Notes: generated from the sequence alone by a model not told the origin. 64,000 bases of DNA from Marinomonas profundimaris (GCF_000508165.1 NZ_AYOZ01000062.1:90538-154537); one strand, 5' to 3'. Shown: positions 8,539-18,106, counted from the first letter of the stretch. Program-made: numbers and translations.

Positions 8539-9205
8539 GAAGCATCTCTTTGGCGGCTTTTTCAACCAAATGCTTTGCTTCTTTGCTGGTAAAAACCTGA
8601 GTCACGGCGTCATTCATATTATGAGAAATGCGTTCCACTTTGCGTTCTAGCCAACTTTGCAATGTGACCACGGGAATCGCCACGGCCAAACCCACCGCAG
8701 TGGTTAACAAGGCTTGCCAAATGCCGCCAGACAAAACAGATGGATCCACTTGGCTACCCGCGCCTTCCATTTGTTGGAACGCTGTAATCATACCCAATAC
8801 CGTACCAAGCAAACCCAGCAACGGACTTAAGGTCGCAATGATCTCTAATGGACGAAGATAGGAACGTAATTGATTCAATTGCTTCATCGCGCGACGCTCT
8901 ACTTCTTCACGGATCAAATCGGCACTGGTGTTTCCACTCAATAATGCACGCATGGTGTAACCAACCAACGCATCAATCGGGCGCTTTTCATCCAGTCTTT
9001 CAAGCGCACTTTCCGCGCCTTCATTACGCCATTCCTGCAACGCCAAGTCTGTTGTTTTCAAGCTTTCAGCGCGAAGTGACGAGAACTGCCACAACTTCAA
9101 AAGTACAATAGTTAAAGCAACGACAGAAAACACCATCAGTATCCATACGACAGGTCCACCGACCTGTAAAAAATCGACAATTTTCTGCTGTACTGAATTT
9201 TCCAC
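8528..9205 (-). CDS. exbB: ExbB / MotA-TolQ-ExbB proton channel protein
   Basis: Forms the pentameric scaffold of the ExbB-ExbD motor. Three hydrophobic segments are visible: GGPVVWILMVFSVVALTIVL near the N-terminus, and IATLSPLLGLLGTVLGMITAF and GIWQALLTTAVGLAVAIPVV in the C-terminal half. The conserved GLLGTVLG and LLTTAVGLAVAIP motifs line the channel. I take GTG at 9205 as the start because GGAGAG lies six bases before it. Starts further upstream (TTG 9256) run into the promoter and Fur-like site. First gene of the exbB-exbD-exbD2-tonB operon. 225 residues. Confidence 0.92.
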   Translation of the reverse strand: MENSVQQKIVDFLQVGGPVVWILMVFSVVALTIVLLKLWQFSSLRAESLKTTDLALQEWRNEGAESALERLDEKRPIDALVGYTMRALLSGNTSADLIREEVERRAMKQLNQLRSYLRPLEIIATLSPLLGLLGTVLGMITAFQQMEGAGSQVDPSVLSGGIWQALLTTAVGLAVAIPVVTLQSWLERKVERISHNMNDAVTQVFTSKEAKHLVEKAAKEMLHAA

Positions 9206-9235
9206 AATACTCTCCAGGTGAGTAAAAAACATGTG

Positions 9236-9268
9236 ACAAATGGTAGTCATTCTCAACTATATTTTCAA
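9236..9268 (-). promoter_or_regulatory. Promoter of exbB-tonB operon with Fur-box-like operator
   Basis: On the minus strand TTGAAA (9263-9268) and TACCAT (9240-9245) are spaced by 17 bases, a reasonable sigma-70 promoter. Overlapping the spacer and -10 is TGAGAATGACTACCA, which matches 12 of 14 informative positions of the 7-1-7 Fur consensus TGATAATnATTATCA. Iron repression of a TonB operon is the expected arrangement. The match is by eye and no binding has been shown. Confidence 0.6.
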
Positions 9269-9345
9269 TACATAATTGTGATAGTGCGCAAATAGAACCA
9301 AGTCAGTCAGAAAGCAATACGTCCTATTTCGGCCGCCAACCGACT

Positions 9346-9930
9346 TTACGTTGAAAACACAAACCGATAGGCAACGTAAAACAGCAATAACGCCATGACG
9401 CGATTCACCCACGCCATTACCGTTGGATTCACGGCCGCTTTTTTTAATCGCGCTCCCGCAAACAGATACACACTCGGCGCACCGCATGCCATGGTCGCCA
9501 GAACCAAAGACCATAATGCGATTTGAACACCTTCAATATGAAAGCGTGGAAATTGCACCGTCACAATCGGCACAATCGCCACCAAGGATTTGGGGTTACA
9601 AAGCTGTAAAATTAGCCCCGTTTTAAAACTGATCGTCGACGCATCCGCCTTAACCTCCGTCTGCTGGAAGCTCGCCTTCATAATTTTCGCACCAAGATAC
9701 GCGATGTAAATACCACCCAGAATGCCAATAACAGATTGATATTGTTGTGGAATAATTCCACCGCCAAGATAACCAATCAGTAAAAACAGAATAAACATGG
9801 CAACGCCGACACCAACACAGTACAAAAACGCGCGCCAACCTTGTCCGTTAACGCCCGCGAACAGCGCCAACATATTGGCAGGTCCGGGACTGTACATAAC
9901 ACCAAAGGCATAAACGAGTATTTCGAGCAT
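9346..9930 (-). CDS. LysE/RhtB-family amino acid exporter
   Basis: 194 residues with about six membrane helices. The N-terminus YAFGVMYSPGPANMLALFAG carries the family signature (SPGPxxx). GILGGIYIAYLGAKIMK matches the third helix, and LCNPKSLVAIVPI the conserved NPK stretch. The family exports amino acids or small metabolites using the proton gradient; the substrate is unknown. GAGGA precedes the ATG by six bases. The AraC-type regulator gene directly upstream, on the same strand, is the likely controller. Confidence 0.88.
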   Translation of the reverse strand: MLEILVYAFGVMYSPGPANMLALFAGVNGQGWRAFLYCVGVGVAMFILFLLIGYLGGGIIPQQYQSVIGILGGIYIAYLGAKIMKASFQQTEVKADASTISFKTGLILQLCNPKSLVAIVPIVTVQFPRFHIEGVQIALWSLVLATMACGAPSVYLFAGARLKKAAVNPTVMAWVNRVMALLLFYVAYRFVFST

Positions 9931-10002
9931 GAGTATTCCTCAAAAGATGATTTGATAAGTATTAGAAACAAAGAAAAGAATGAACGTGAGAGTGAAATGC
10001 CG

Positions 10003-10830
10003 CTAGATGCGCAGTAGATGCCGTCTAAATTGATACGGCGTGACGCCGAAAATAGGCTTGAAGCGGCGGTTAAAATAACTCAGATCCGTAAAACCGAACA
10101 TAAAGGCGACATCCGCCAATGGCATGCCTCGTTCTATCGCCTGCTTGGCACGATTAATACGGTAATTTTGCCAGTATTGATGCGGCGTCATGCCAAAATA
10201 ATCCCGAAAGCAGCGCAACAAATGGTACTTCGACATATGCGCAACTTGGCTTAAGGCATCCAGTGAAACTTCTTCGCCAACGTGCTCATGCAAATACTCT
10301 CGGACACGTTCAAAAACAGGGTCTTTAGAGCGTGGTTTGGATTCAATTTGAATGCCTTTTTGGCGAGCAAGATACTCGGCAAATTCAAATAACGTGGAAG
10401 AATATTCCAACGCTGACGTTGCAGAGTCTTCAACCAACTGAGCCAAGCGTAAAATATGCGCTTTTAGCACAGGGTCGTCTTGGACCATTTTTTCAACCCG
10501 AAAGTCTTTTGCTCGGCGAATGCCCGCGCTTTCTAGCATAGGCGACAATTGATCGGGGTGAACATAAAGCATTTTGTAGTGCAGCGTGTCGTCACCGCCA
10601 GAATGGCCGTCGTGCGCGTCTTCAGGGTTAAACACAATCACATTGCCAGAATGGCTCTTGCGGTGCTCGCCCAGCGCGAAAAAATCTTGACGACCAGACA
10701 AGGTCACACCAAAAGAAAACTCCTCGTGTGCGTGCGTGTCATAGGCGAAATCGTTCATCGATGCCTCAAGCAACATCACCTCATTAAAGGCCGCGCTTTT
10801 TGCAAATTGGAAACGATTTTCTGCCGACAT
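10003..10830 (-). CDS. AraC-family transcriptional regulator with cupin sensor domain
   Basis: 275 residues. The N-terminal AraC-type cupin shows HAHEEFSFGVTLSG and VIVFNPEDAHDG, a likely ligand pocket. The C-terminal third is the double helix-turn-helix domain: LDALSQVAHMSKYHLLRCF for the first and PLADVAFMFGFTDLSYFNR for the second, followed by FKPIFGVTPYQFR. I prefer ATG at 10830 over GTG at 10833 because GAGG is better spaced. It lies just upstream of the LysE-type exporter on the same strand. Tandem repeats before the gene may be its own binding sites. Confidence 0.9.
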   Translation of the reverse strand: MSAENRFQFAKSAAFNEVMLLEASMNDFAYDTHAHEEFSFGVTLSGRQDFFALGEHRKSHSGNVIVFNPEDAHDGHSGGDDTLHYKMLYVHPDQLSPMLESAGIRRAKDFRVEKMVQDDPVLKAHILRLAQLVEDSATSALEYSSTLFEFAEYLARQKGIQIESKPRSKDPVFERVREYLHEHVGEEVSLDALSQVAHMSKYHLLRCFRDYFGMTPHQYWQNYRINRAKQAIERGMPLADVAFMFGFTDLSYFNRRFKPIFGVTPYQFRRHLLRI

Positions 10831-10858
10831 CACAACCTCTCTTAATCCAATAACGCCC

Positions 10859-10890
10859 CTGACTCATATCCGTTCTGACTTATATCCGCC
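10859..10890. repeat. Tandem 16-base direct repeat upstream of the AraC-type gene
   Basis: CTGACTCATATCCGTT (10859-10874) and CTGACTTATATCCGCC (10875-10890) agree at 13 of 16 positions, and a third CTGAC follows at 10891. AraC-family proteins often bind paired direct repeats, and these sit 29 bases or more upstream of the regulator's start codon. Function is inferred. Confidence 0.5.
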
Positions 10891-10979
10891 CTGACAAGAA
10901 TCGCTTTACCCATAAAACGAGATTACCCAATACGACGGCAAAAAGATTGGACGATATTGCGCAATAAGAGCAAGGCGCG

Positions 10980-12335
10980 CTATAAATTGCTATTCGGCTG
11001 CACAGACAACTCAACCTTCGCCAGTGCGCGTAAGTACATTTTCCAAGCGCATAAGCCAGCCAGTACATTACCGATTAATACACCAACGAAAATGCCTTTT
11101 AACCCCGCGATTTCTGATCCAATCCACAAGCAAGGCAAGAAAAAGGCGAACAATCGCAACGCCGAAATGGTCAGTGCCGTGTATGACTTACCCAAGGCAT
11201 TAGATACCGACACCATCAGCATGCAAATACCCAACGCACCAAGGCTAATCGGCACCAAGGTCAGATGCCAATTGAGAATCTCAGACACGGCCGTTTCACT
11301 GGTCAATAAACGCGACAGCACCCCAGACGCAAAAAACGTCGCAAACGCGACAATAAGCTGAAAGATCAAAATAAAACGACAAGAGATCGACACCACAACG
11401 CGAATATCATCAATTTTTTTCTCGCCCAACAAGCGCCCAATCATCGGCGGCATTGACATAGTCAGCGCCAACACAGCGACAATCGAAAAGAATTCAAAAC
11501 GCGAACCCAGCGCCCAAGACGCCACGGCCGCCGTACCAAACCCTGCTATCAATTTTGTTGCCAACATAGAAGACACCGGCGGCAACAACTGACTGACCAT
11601 CGCTGGCCCCATAATATGACCAATAGACGACAAGCTTTTCGCGACGTTTAAGTCTTGCCAGTCGAACGTCAGCCAATGTTTTCGAGCCACTTTTGGTGCA
11701 ACAATTAAGGTGCCCAAACCAAACGCCACCGTGGTGGCCATGGCGGCGCCGTTCAAACCAAGATCAAAAGTAAAAATGAAGATCGGATCCAAAATCAGGT
11801 TCAATACGCTGGTAACAATCATCATGATGCCAGGCAACAGTGTATTCCCATTGGAACGACAAATGCTGTAGTAAAAATAGATCAACGCGCCGACCCATGC
11901 ACTCAATAGCCAATGCGGCCAATAAGAATCGATAACCGGAAACACAGAATCTGGCGCACTCAACAACGCCAAAATAGGATGACGCAAAAACCAAATCAGC
12001 ACACAGAAAAATGCAATGCCCACGCTACCCATGGCCAAAACCAAACCGCCCAGCTGTTTCGCGTAACGTGCGTTACCTGCCCCCAAAGCACGAGAAATAA
12101 TCGCCGTCGTGGCAATGCCAAGTCCCACTTGCAAACCAATCACAATCATCTGAATCGGCAAAGTGAAACCCTGCGCCGCCAAAGGCAAGATGCCTAATTG
12201 ACCAATAAAAGCACTGTCGACCAACTGAAAACTCATCAATGACAAGATCCCAAACATCATGGGCCATGTCATCGAAAAAAGTTGTTTGCCTAAGGATGTC
12301 GAAGAAGAGGTTGGGGAGGACATAGAAGCGCTCAT
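10980..12335 (-). CDS. MATE-family efflux transporter
   Basis: Twelve-helix MATE protein, 451 residues, in two homologous halves. The opening LFSMTWPMMFGILSLMSFQLVDSAF and IGLQVGLGIATTAIISRALGAG are typical of the first half. GPAMVSQLLPPVSSMLATKL and GFGTAAVASWALGSRFEF belong to the second. MATE pumps expel cationic drugs or metabolites in exchange for Na+ or H+; the substrate here is unknown. It stands between the AraC-type gene and a second efflux gene with no shared regulator evident. Confidence 0.9.
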   Translation of the reverse strand: MSASMSSPTSSSTSLGKQLFSMTWPMMFGILSLMSFQLVDSAFIGQLGILPLAAQGFTLPIQMIVIGLQVGLGIATTAIISRALGAGNARYAKQLGGLVLAMGSVGIAFFCVLIWFLRHPILALLSAPDSVFPVIDSYWPHWLLSAWVGALIYFYYSICRSNGNTLLPGIMMIVTSVLNLILDPIFIFTFDLGLNGAAMATTVAFGLGTLIVAPKVARKHWLTFDWQDLNVAKSLSSIGHIMGPAMVSQLLPPVSSMLATKLIAGFGTAAVASWALGSRFEFFSIVAVLALTMSMPPMIGRLLGEKKIDDIRVVVSISCRFILIFQLIVAFATFFASGVLSRLLTSETAVSEILNWHLTLVPISLGALGICMLMVSVSNALGKSYTALTISALRLFAFFLPCLWIGSEIAGLKGIFVGVLIGNVLAGLCAWKMYLRALAKVELSVQPNSNL

Positions 12336-12421
12336 AGAATAAATTGAGTGGGTATTCTAACCTACTTTACTGACAACTGGATGACACTCACCTCATCAAA
12401 CAAACTATGCGATGAAAAGCC

Positions 12422-13657
12422 TTATTCTTCTACATAACGCTGGCTGTACCTGTATCCATATCTCAGCATGACTAACGCCATGATGGAGAAGATAACAAAG
12501 CCGCTGGCCAATGGCGTCACGGTGAAATGATAAAACTGACCTATGAACGTCGAAAACACAATCGCAATAAAGCTCGATAACGATGAAATAACCGACGTCC
12601 CAAGACCGGCCATTTTTCCCAATGGCTCCATCGCCATGGCGTTCACATTACCGAACACCATGCCGAAGCAAGAAAACATGATCATGCCCAAGCCCATGAA
12701 AAGCACAAAAGGCGGTACACCATCAAAGTAAAACGCAGACAACAGCAACACTAAAGACGTCGCTAACAGCACGCTCAACGCCGCAATCACACAGCGCAAC
12801 ATGCCAACACGCTGGACAATTTTACCGTTTGAAAAGCTGATCACCGACGACCCAATCGCCAATAACGCGAAGTACAGCGGGAAACGATCGCCTGTTTGAT
12901 ACACATCCTGAAATATCGATTGTGCGGTACTAATATGCAGCATCAAGCCGCCAAAAATGCAGCCCAACAACACCGTCAACGCCATCACATCGCGACGACT
13001 CAAAATAATGCGCACGTCGGCAATGAGGCGTTTTCGATTGAGCGGAATACGGTTTTCCTTCGTCAGTGTTTCGGGCTGGCGTAGCAACAGCCACCCCCCC
13101 GCCACCGACGCTTGAAACACCAACAAGGCAAAAATCCAACGCCAATCAGCGACCTGCATCACCAATTGTCCGATCGACGGCGCCAGCAGCGGCACTAAGA
13201 TAAACACCATCATCACAAACGACATTATCCGCGCCATGGCCGCGCCTTTATAAAGGTCTCGAACCAACGCCCGCGACGCAATTTTTGGTCCCGATACGCC
13301 CAAACCTTGAATCACACGGCCGAGTAAAAACACCTCAATCGACGACGCAGACAACGCAATCACCGAACCTGCAATGTAAATCCCAATACCAATCAGAATG
13401 CATTTTTTCCGACCGATTGCGTCCGACAAGGGCCCAAAAATGATCTCGCCGAACATCATGCCAAAGACCATCGCCGACACGATCCATTGCGTTTTTTGAT
13501 AATCCACAATGGCCAAAGATTCCGCGATATTTGGAAACGCTGGCAACATAGAGTCCATGCTTAATGCGGTCAACGACATCATCAAAGCGAACAACGCAAT
13601 AAACTCTTTTTCAGGTAAAAAACCGTCGGCACTGGTGCGTTTTTTCAAGATCGACAC
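12422..13657 (-). CDS. Bcr/CflA-type MFS drug efflux transporter
   Basis: About 411 residues with twelve membrane helices. SLTALSMDSMLPAFPNIAES is the first helix motif of Bcr/CflA proteins, and FGPLSDAIGRKKCILIG is the MFS motif A loop. GRVIQGLGVSGPKIASRALVRDLY matches the antiporter motif. I chose GTG at 13657 with AAGGA ten bases upstream. The longest open frame (to 13777) would run into the divergent LysR gene at 13743 and add an atypical N-terminus. The substrate is unknown. Confidence 0.87.
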   Translation of the reverse strand: MSILKKRTSADGFLPEKEFIALFALMMSLTALSMDSMLPAFPNIAESLAIVDYQKTQWIVSAMVFGMMFGEIIFGPLSDAIGRKKCILIGIGIYIAGSVIALSASSIEVFLLGRVIQGLGVSGPKIASRALVRDLYKGAAMARIMSFVMMVFILVPLLAPSIGQLVMQVADWRWIFALLVFQASVAGGWLLLRQPETLTKENRIPLNRKRLIADVRIILSRRDVMALTVLLGCIFGGLMLHISTAQSIFQDVYQTGDRFPLYFALLAIGSSVISFSNGKIVQRVGMLRCVIAALSVLLATSLVLLLSAFYFDGVPPFVLFMGLGMIMFSCFGMVFGNVNAMAMEPLGKMAGLGTSVISSLSSFIAIVFSTFIGQFYHFTVTPLASGFVIFSIMALVMLRYGYRYSQRYVEE

Positions 13658-13742
13658 GGAGCGAACATCCTTATAAAGTAGAGGTGTATTAATCGGTTTA
13701 CGATATTGAGACCTTTCAACAAAAATAACAACTGAGAGCAGC

Positions 13743-14693
13743 ATGGACATTGGTCTGGCGAAACACTTAAAGCTCAATCAACTGCGTTTAATTTCGGTGA
13801 TTGCCGAACACGGTCAGCTCAGTATTGCCGCTGACGAAATGGCGATGACGCAACCTGCTGCATCTCGTATGTTAAGCGAAATTGAACAAACCATCGGCAC
13901 GCGTTTATTTGTGCGTCATGCGAAAGGCATGGAACCGACCTTAGTCGGTCAAGCCGTCGCACGACGCGCGCACAATTTGCTGGTCGAATTACGTGATTTG
14001 GCCCGTGAAGTCGACGAACTAAAAGAAGGCGGTGGCGGCACAACCGCCATCGGTGCCGTTACGGGCGCCGCCGTTGGTTTTGTTATTCCCGCCATTCAAC
14101 AACTACGCGCCATTGCTCCCAAAGCCGAAATCGATATTAACGTCGAAACCAGTGACAATTTGGTTCGTGATTTGATTGCGGGTCACAATGATTTTGTCCT
14201 CGCGCGCATTCCAAAACAATACGACGCCAATGAATTCGAGATTTACCCAGCACGAAGCGAATCGGTTCGGCTTGTGGTGCGAAAAGATCACCCATTGGCG
14301 AATTTAGACAAAGTCGGTGTGCGGGACCTGGCGCATTTTGAATGGGTCATGCAATCCCATCGCGCACCCATACGCGAAGCGGTCGAAGCGGCGTTTATGG
14401 AGGAGCGTGCCGAGCTGCCGTTGAGCATCACCAACAGTACGTCGTTATTGGCTTTGATCGCCATTCTGGTGTCTTCTAATGCGATTGCGCCTATGGCAAG
14501 CGAAGTCAGCGACCTTCTCGTGGGGCAGAAGGTTCATGCCGACCTCAAAACCCTAAAATTAGACCGCAGCATTGTCATGAGTCCTTACTATTTATTGCAA
14601 ATGCGCGGCCGCCAATTGTCCCCATTGGCGAATCAGCTCAAGCGTTTGGTCTTGGCGGAATTAGAACAAAAACCCGCGGACAAAAACGTCTAA
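13743..14693 (+). CDS. LysR-type regulator, GbpR-like, candidate controller of the chvE operon
   Basis: 316 residues. The winged helix-turn-helix is at residues 8-67 (LRLISVIAEHGQLSIAADEM, MTQPAASRMLSEIE). An effector-binding PBP2 domain follows, with GAVTGAAVGFVIPAIQQLRA at its start. The N-terminal pattern (KHLKLNQLRLI, then RLFVRHAKGMEPT) resembles the GbpR group, the LysR proteins that regulate chvE-type sugar-binding protein genes in Agrobacterium and Azospirillum. It is convergent with the last gene of a chvE-gguAB sugar operon and shares a terminator region with it. That is the basis for calling it the operon's regulator; the link is inferred. Confidence 0.82.
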   Translation: MDIGLAKHLKLNQLRLISVIAEHGQLSIAADEMAMTQPAASRMLSEIEQTIGTRLFVRHAKGMEPTLVGQAVARRAHNLLVELRDLAREVDELKEGGGGTTAIGAVTGAAVGFVIPAIQQLRAIAPKAEIDINVETSDNLVRDLIAGHNDFVLARIPKQYDANEFEIYPARSESVRLVVRKDHPLANLDKVGVRDLAHFEWVMQSHRAPIREAVEAAFMEERAELPLSITNSTSLLALIAILVSSNAIAPMASEVSDLLVGQKVHADLKTLKLDRSIVMSPYYLLQMRGRQLSPLANQLKRLVLAELEQKPADKNV

Positions 14694-14720
14694 TACGCCA
14701 CGATAAACCAAACGACACAT

Positions 14721-14760
14721 AAAAAAAGCGAGTGCTACTTTTTTCAAAGTAGGACTCGCT
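14721..14760 (-). terminator. Intrinsic terminator of the sugar catabolic operon
   Basis: AGCGAGTgCTACTTT (14727-14741) pairs with AAAGTAGgACTCGCT (14746-14760), broken by one G-G mismatch, with loop TTTC. On the minus strand the stem is followed by at least six T residues (14721-14726), so it ends the operon after the aldehyde dehydrogenase gene. It could also serve the convergent LysR gene. Confidence 0.9.
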
Positions 14761-14792
14761 CAAAACTCACATTGAACATTCGCCTGAGATGG

Positions 14793-16298
14793 CTATTCAG
14801 TGAGGTCTTTCGGTAACAATGCGCTGGGAATATTTTGATAACAAACCGGACGCAAAAAACGACGAATCGACAAGGTGCCAACAGACGTCGCACCAAAGTT
14901 AGTCGACGCAGGATATGGTCCGCCATGCACCATGGTGTCGCTGACTTCCACGCCCGTCGGGAATCCATTCGCTAACAAGCGGCCAGCCTTACGTTCCAAC
15001 ACGGGGAAGAGTTTCTGACATGCGGCGTAATCGCCTTCATCCAGATGAATCGTACACGTAAGCTGACCTTCCAAATGACGCGCCAGCTCAACCATCTGTT
15101 CCACACTGTCGGTCAACACGACCAAGCCAAGTGGACCAAACACTTCTTCATGCAACTTAGGATTGTTCAACCAATCTTGCCCAGTCACAGTGAATAAATT
15201 CGGCAACGCTTGTCGCCCTTCACTTTGTGTTTTCACCAATTTTTGAGTGGGCGATTGCGTAAACGCCTCGACGCCTTTTCGATACGCCGCGGCAATGCCA
15301 TCGGTTAGCATGGTTTGCGCAGGCACATCCGACAACGCGTCACTTGCGGCGGTCATCATGGCGCGCGAATCTGCATTGTCCAACATCACAGCAATGCCAG
15401 GATTGGTACAGAATTGCCCTGCGCCCATGGTTAAAGATGCCGCCCAACCTTTGCCCAATGCTTGCGCGCGTTTTTTCACCGCTTCTGGCATCATAAACAT
15501 GGGATTCACGGAACCCAATTCGCCAAAGAAAGGAATCGGTTCTGGGCGCGCCGCACACAAATCAAATAACGCGCGTCCTCCCGCCAAGCTGCCAGTAAAA
15601 CCAACCGCTTTAATCAAAGGATGCTGAACCAACGCTTGCCCGGCTTCAAAGCCATGACCTTGTACCAAGGAAAAAACACCCGCGGGTATATTACAGCGCT
15701 TGATCGCCGCTTCGATTGCTTGAGCAATAATTTCCCCTGTGCCAGGGTGCGCTGGATGACCTTTGACCACCACAGTACAACCTGCCGCCAACGCCGCGGC
15801 GGTATCGCCACCCGCAGTGGAAAAGGCCAATGGGAAGTTTGACGCGCCGAACACCGCCACAGGGCCAATGGGTCGTTGCATCATGTGCATATCGGGTCGT
15901 GGCAATGGCGCGCGATCTGGCAACGCTTGGTCAAACCGGCGATCCAAATACTCACCCGACAAAATGTGTGTGGCGAACAAACGTAACTGGCCAACTGTTC
16001 GACCACGTTCGCCTTGCAGTCTTGCCACTGGTAAACCGGTTTCTTGCACGCCGATCTCGGTAATGGCTTCTCCGCGAACGTCTATTTCATCGGCAATCGC
16101 ATTTAAAAAAGCCGCACGAACGTCACGAGAAGAATAGCCATACGTTTCAAAAGCCGCTTCGGCAGCTTTTGCCGCGGCATCCACATCGGAAACTCGGCCA
16201 ACATAAAAAGAATGAGAAGGCCCACTCGCTGGAGTAGAAGAAAAGGTTTCCTCGCTTTTAACCCATTTTCCAGCGATAAAGTGCTGTCCAGTAAACAT
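14793..16298 (-). CDS. 2-oxoglutarate semialdehyde dehydrogenase (NAD(P)+)
   Basis: Aldehyde dehydrogenase superfamily member of 501 residues, closest in appearance to the KGSADH group that oxidises 2,5-dioxopentanoate to 2-oxoglutarate. FGASNFPLAFSTAGGDTAAALAAG is the cofactor-binding stretch, GFTGSLAGGRAL the glycine turn, FFGELGSVNPMFM the Glu region, and GAGQFCTNPG holds the catalytic Cys. EEVFGPLGLVV is the late conserved block. It is the last gene of the sugar operon and supplies the final step into the TCA cycle. TAAGGAG precedes the ATG. Related enzymes also oxidise glutarate semialdehydes, so the exact substrate comes from context. Confidence 0.87.
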   Translation of the reverse strand: MFTGQHFIAGKWVKSEETFSSTPASGPSHSFYVGRVSDVDAAAKAAEAAFETYGYSSRDVRAAFLNAIADEIDVRGEAITEIGVQETGLPVARLQGERGRTVGQLRLFATHILSGEYLDRRFDQALPDRAPLPRPDMHMMQRPIGPVAVFGASNFPLAFSTAGGDTAAALAAGCTVVVKGHPAHPGTGEIIAQAIEAAIKRCNIPAGVFSLVQGHGFEAGQALVQHPLIKAVGFTGSLAGGRALFDLCAARPEPIPFFGELGSVNPMFMMPEAVKKRAQALGKGWAASLTMGAGQFCTNPGIAVMLDNADSRAMMTAASDALSDVPAQTMLTDGIAAAYRKGVEAFTQSPTQKLVKTQSEGRQALPNLFTVTGQDWLNNPKLHEEVFGPLGLVVLTDSVEQMVELARHLEGQLTCTIHLDEGDYAACQKLFPVLERKAGRLLANGFPTGVEVSDTMVHGGPYPASTNFGATSVGTLSIRRFLRPVCYQNIPSALLPKDLTE

Positions 16299-16345
16299 GC
16301 TTACTCCTTATTAATTCATTATGAGGCCGATGTTTCATGCCTATT

Positions 16346-18106
16346 TTAGTGGCTGTCTTTCGGCACCGCAGCGCCTCGACATCCTTTTAGGAAGTCAAAA
16401 TCCGCGCCTGTGTCTGCACCTTGGACGTGGTCATGGAACAACTTAATATAACCGCTTTTTGGTGGTTCTAAATGACTTTTCCAATTGACTAACCGTATGG
16501 CCATTTCTTCATCAGAAATGTCCACGTGCAAACGACGGTTTTCCACGTCTAACTCAATCATGTCGCCATTTTTCACGACGGCCAATGGTCCACCCGCCGC
16601 CGCTTCCGGTGTGGTGTGCAAAACGACCGTACCATATGCCGTGCCAGACATGCGCGCATCGGAAATCCGCACCATGTCTTTGATGCCTTTGCGCAAGACT
16701 TTCGGCGGCAAGCCCATGTTGCCCACTTCCGCCATGCCTGGATACCCTTTCGGGCCGCAGTTTTTCAGTACCATGACACAGTTTTCGTCTATGTCTAAGT
16801 CTTCGTCGTTTATCTTAGCTTTATAGTCGTCAATGTCTTCAAACACCACCGCGCGTCCGCGATGTTGCAATAAATGCGCCGACGCCGCCGACGGTTTTAA
16901 CACCGCGCCTTGTGGTGCTAAGTTGCCTTTTAGCACCACAATGCCGCCTTTTTGCGTTAATGCTTTATCAACGGGCAAAATAACGTCTGGGTTCCAATTC
17001 CGAACTTCTTTGACTTCGTCCCAGATGGATTCGCCCGACACGGTAATCGCGTTTTTATGCAATTTACCGGCTTCCGCCAAATGCTTGATGACAACCGGCA
17101 AACCGCCCGCGTAGAAGAACTCTTCCATCAGGTATTTGCCCGATGGCATGAGATTCACAATGGTGGCGATTTCTTGGCCGAGTTTGTCCCAATCGTCCAA
17201 GGTCAAATCCACACCGACACGACCCGCAATCGCCAATAAATGAATCACCGCATTGGTGGAACCACCAATTGCGCCGTTAACACGAATCGCGTTTTCAAAT
17301 GCTTGGCGCGTTAAAATGTCGGACGGTTTAAGATCGTCTTTGACCATGTCGACAATACGACGCCCCGTCAGATGCGCCATAACTCGGCGACGACTGTCAA
17401 CCGCGGGAATGGCTGCGTTGCCAGATAACGCCATGCCCAAGGCTTCTGCCATCGACGCCATGGTACTGGCGGTGCCCATGGTGTTACATGAACCCGCTGA
17501 ACGAGACATGGATTGCTCGGCTTCAAGAAAGTCTTCCTGCGTCATCTTGCCCGCTTTGATGTCTTCCGACATTTGCCACAGCGCCGTGCCAGACCCCACA
17601 CGTTCGCCCCTGAAATAACCGTTCAGCATCGGTCCGCCAGACACCACAATGGACGGAATATCGACACTGCAAGCGCCCATTAGCAACGCGGGGGTAGTTT
17701 TGTCACAGCCCGCCAGCAAAACAACCCCGTCGAGAGGATTCGCACGCAAGGCTTCTTCCACATCCATCGCCGCCATGTTTCGATACATCATGGCGGTTGG
17801 TCGGAGTGAGCTTTCTCCCACTGAAAAGACAGGAAACTCCAATGGCAAACCACCGGCTTCATAAATACCGTGTTTGACTCGATCGGCAAGGTCACGAAGA
17901 TGCGCGTTACAAGGCGTTAATTGCGACCAAGTATTACAAATACCAATCACCGGACGACCATCAAATAAATCGGCCGGCAAACCTTGGTTTTTCATCCAGC
18001 TGCGGTGATAAATATGATCTCGCGATGTGCCGCCAAACCATTCCGTAGAACGCAATTTACGGGGCCATTCTTTTGGGACAAACGTATTTTTCTCAAACTC
18101 AGTCAT
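16346..18106 (-). CDS. IlvD/Edd-family sugar-acid dehydratase (arabonate/xylonate type)
   Basis: 586 residues. It dehydrates an aldonate to the 2-keto-3-deoxy acid using an iron-sulfur cluster. Cluster cysteines fall in GICNTWSQLTPCN, LLAGCDKTTPALLMG and SAGSCNTMGTAS, as in pentonate dehydratases. The opening KLRSTEWFGGTSRDHIYHRS is typical of the arabonate/xylonate dehydratase branch, not of IlvD itself. The start is the ATG at 18106, which overlaps the stop of the upstream dehydrogenase (ATGA) and has GGAGG six bases before it. A longer frame to 18145 lies inside that gene. Pathway role: second enzymatic acid step of a Weimberg-type route. Confidence 0.9.
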   Translation of the reverse strand: MTEFEKNTFVPKEWPRKLRSTEWFGGTSRDHIYHRSWMKNQGLPADLFDGRPVIGICNTWSQLTPCNAHLRDLADRVKHGIYEAGGLPLEFPVFSVGESSLRPTAMMYRNMAAMDVEEALRANPLDGVVLLAGCDKTTPALLMGACSVDIPSIVVSGGPMLNGYFRGERVGSGTALWQMSEDIKAGKMTQEDFLEAEQSMSRSAGSCNTMGTASTMASMAEALGMALSGNAAIPAVDSRRRVMAHLTGRRIVDMVKDDLKPSDILTRQAFENAIRVNGAIGGSTNAVIHLLAIAGRVGVDLTLDDWDKLGQEIATIVNLMPSGKYLMEEFFYAGGLPVVIKHLAEAGKLHKNAITVSGESIWDEVKEVRNWNPDVILPVDKALTQKGGIVVLKGNLAPQGAVLKPSAASAHLLQHRGRAVVFEDIDDYKAKINDEDLDIDENCVMVLKNCGPKGYPGMAEVGNMGLPPKVLRKGIKDMVRISDARMSGTAYGTVVLHTTPEAAAGGPLAVVKNGDMIELDVENRRLHVDISDEEMAIRLVNWKSHLEPPKSGYIKLFHDHVQGADTGADFDFLKGCRGAAVPKDSH

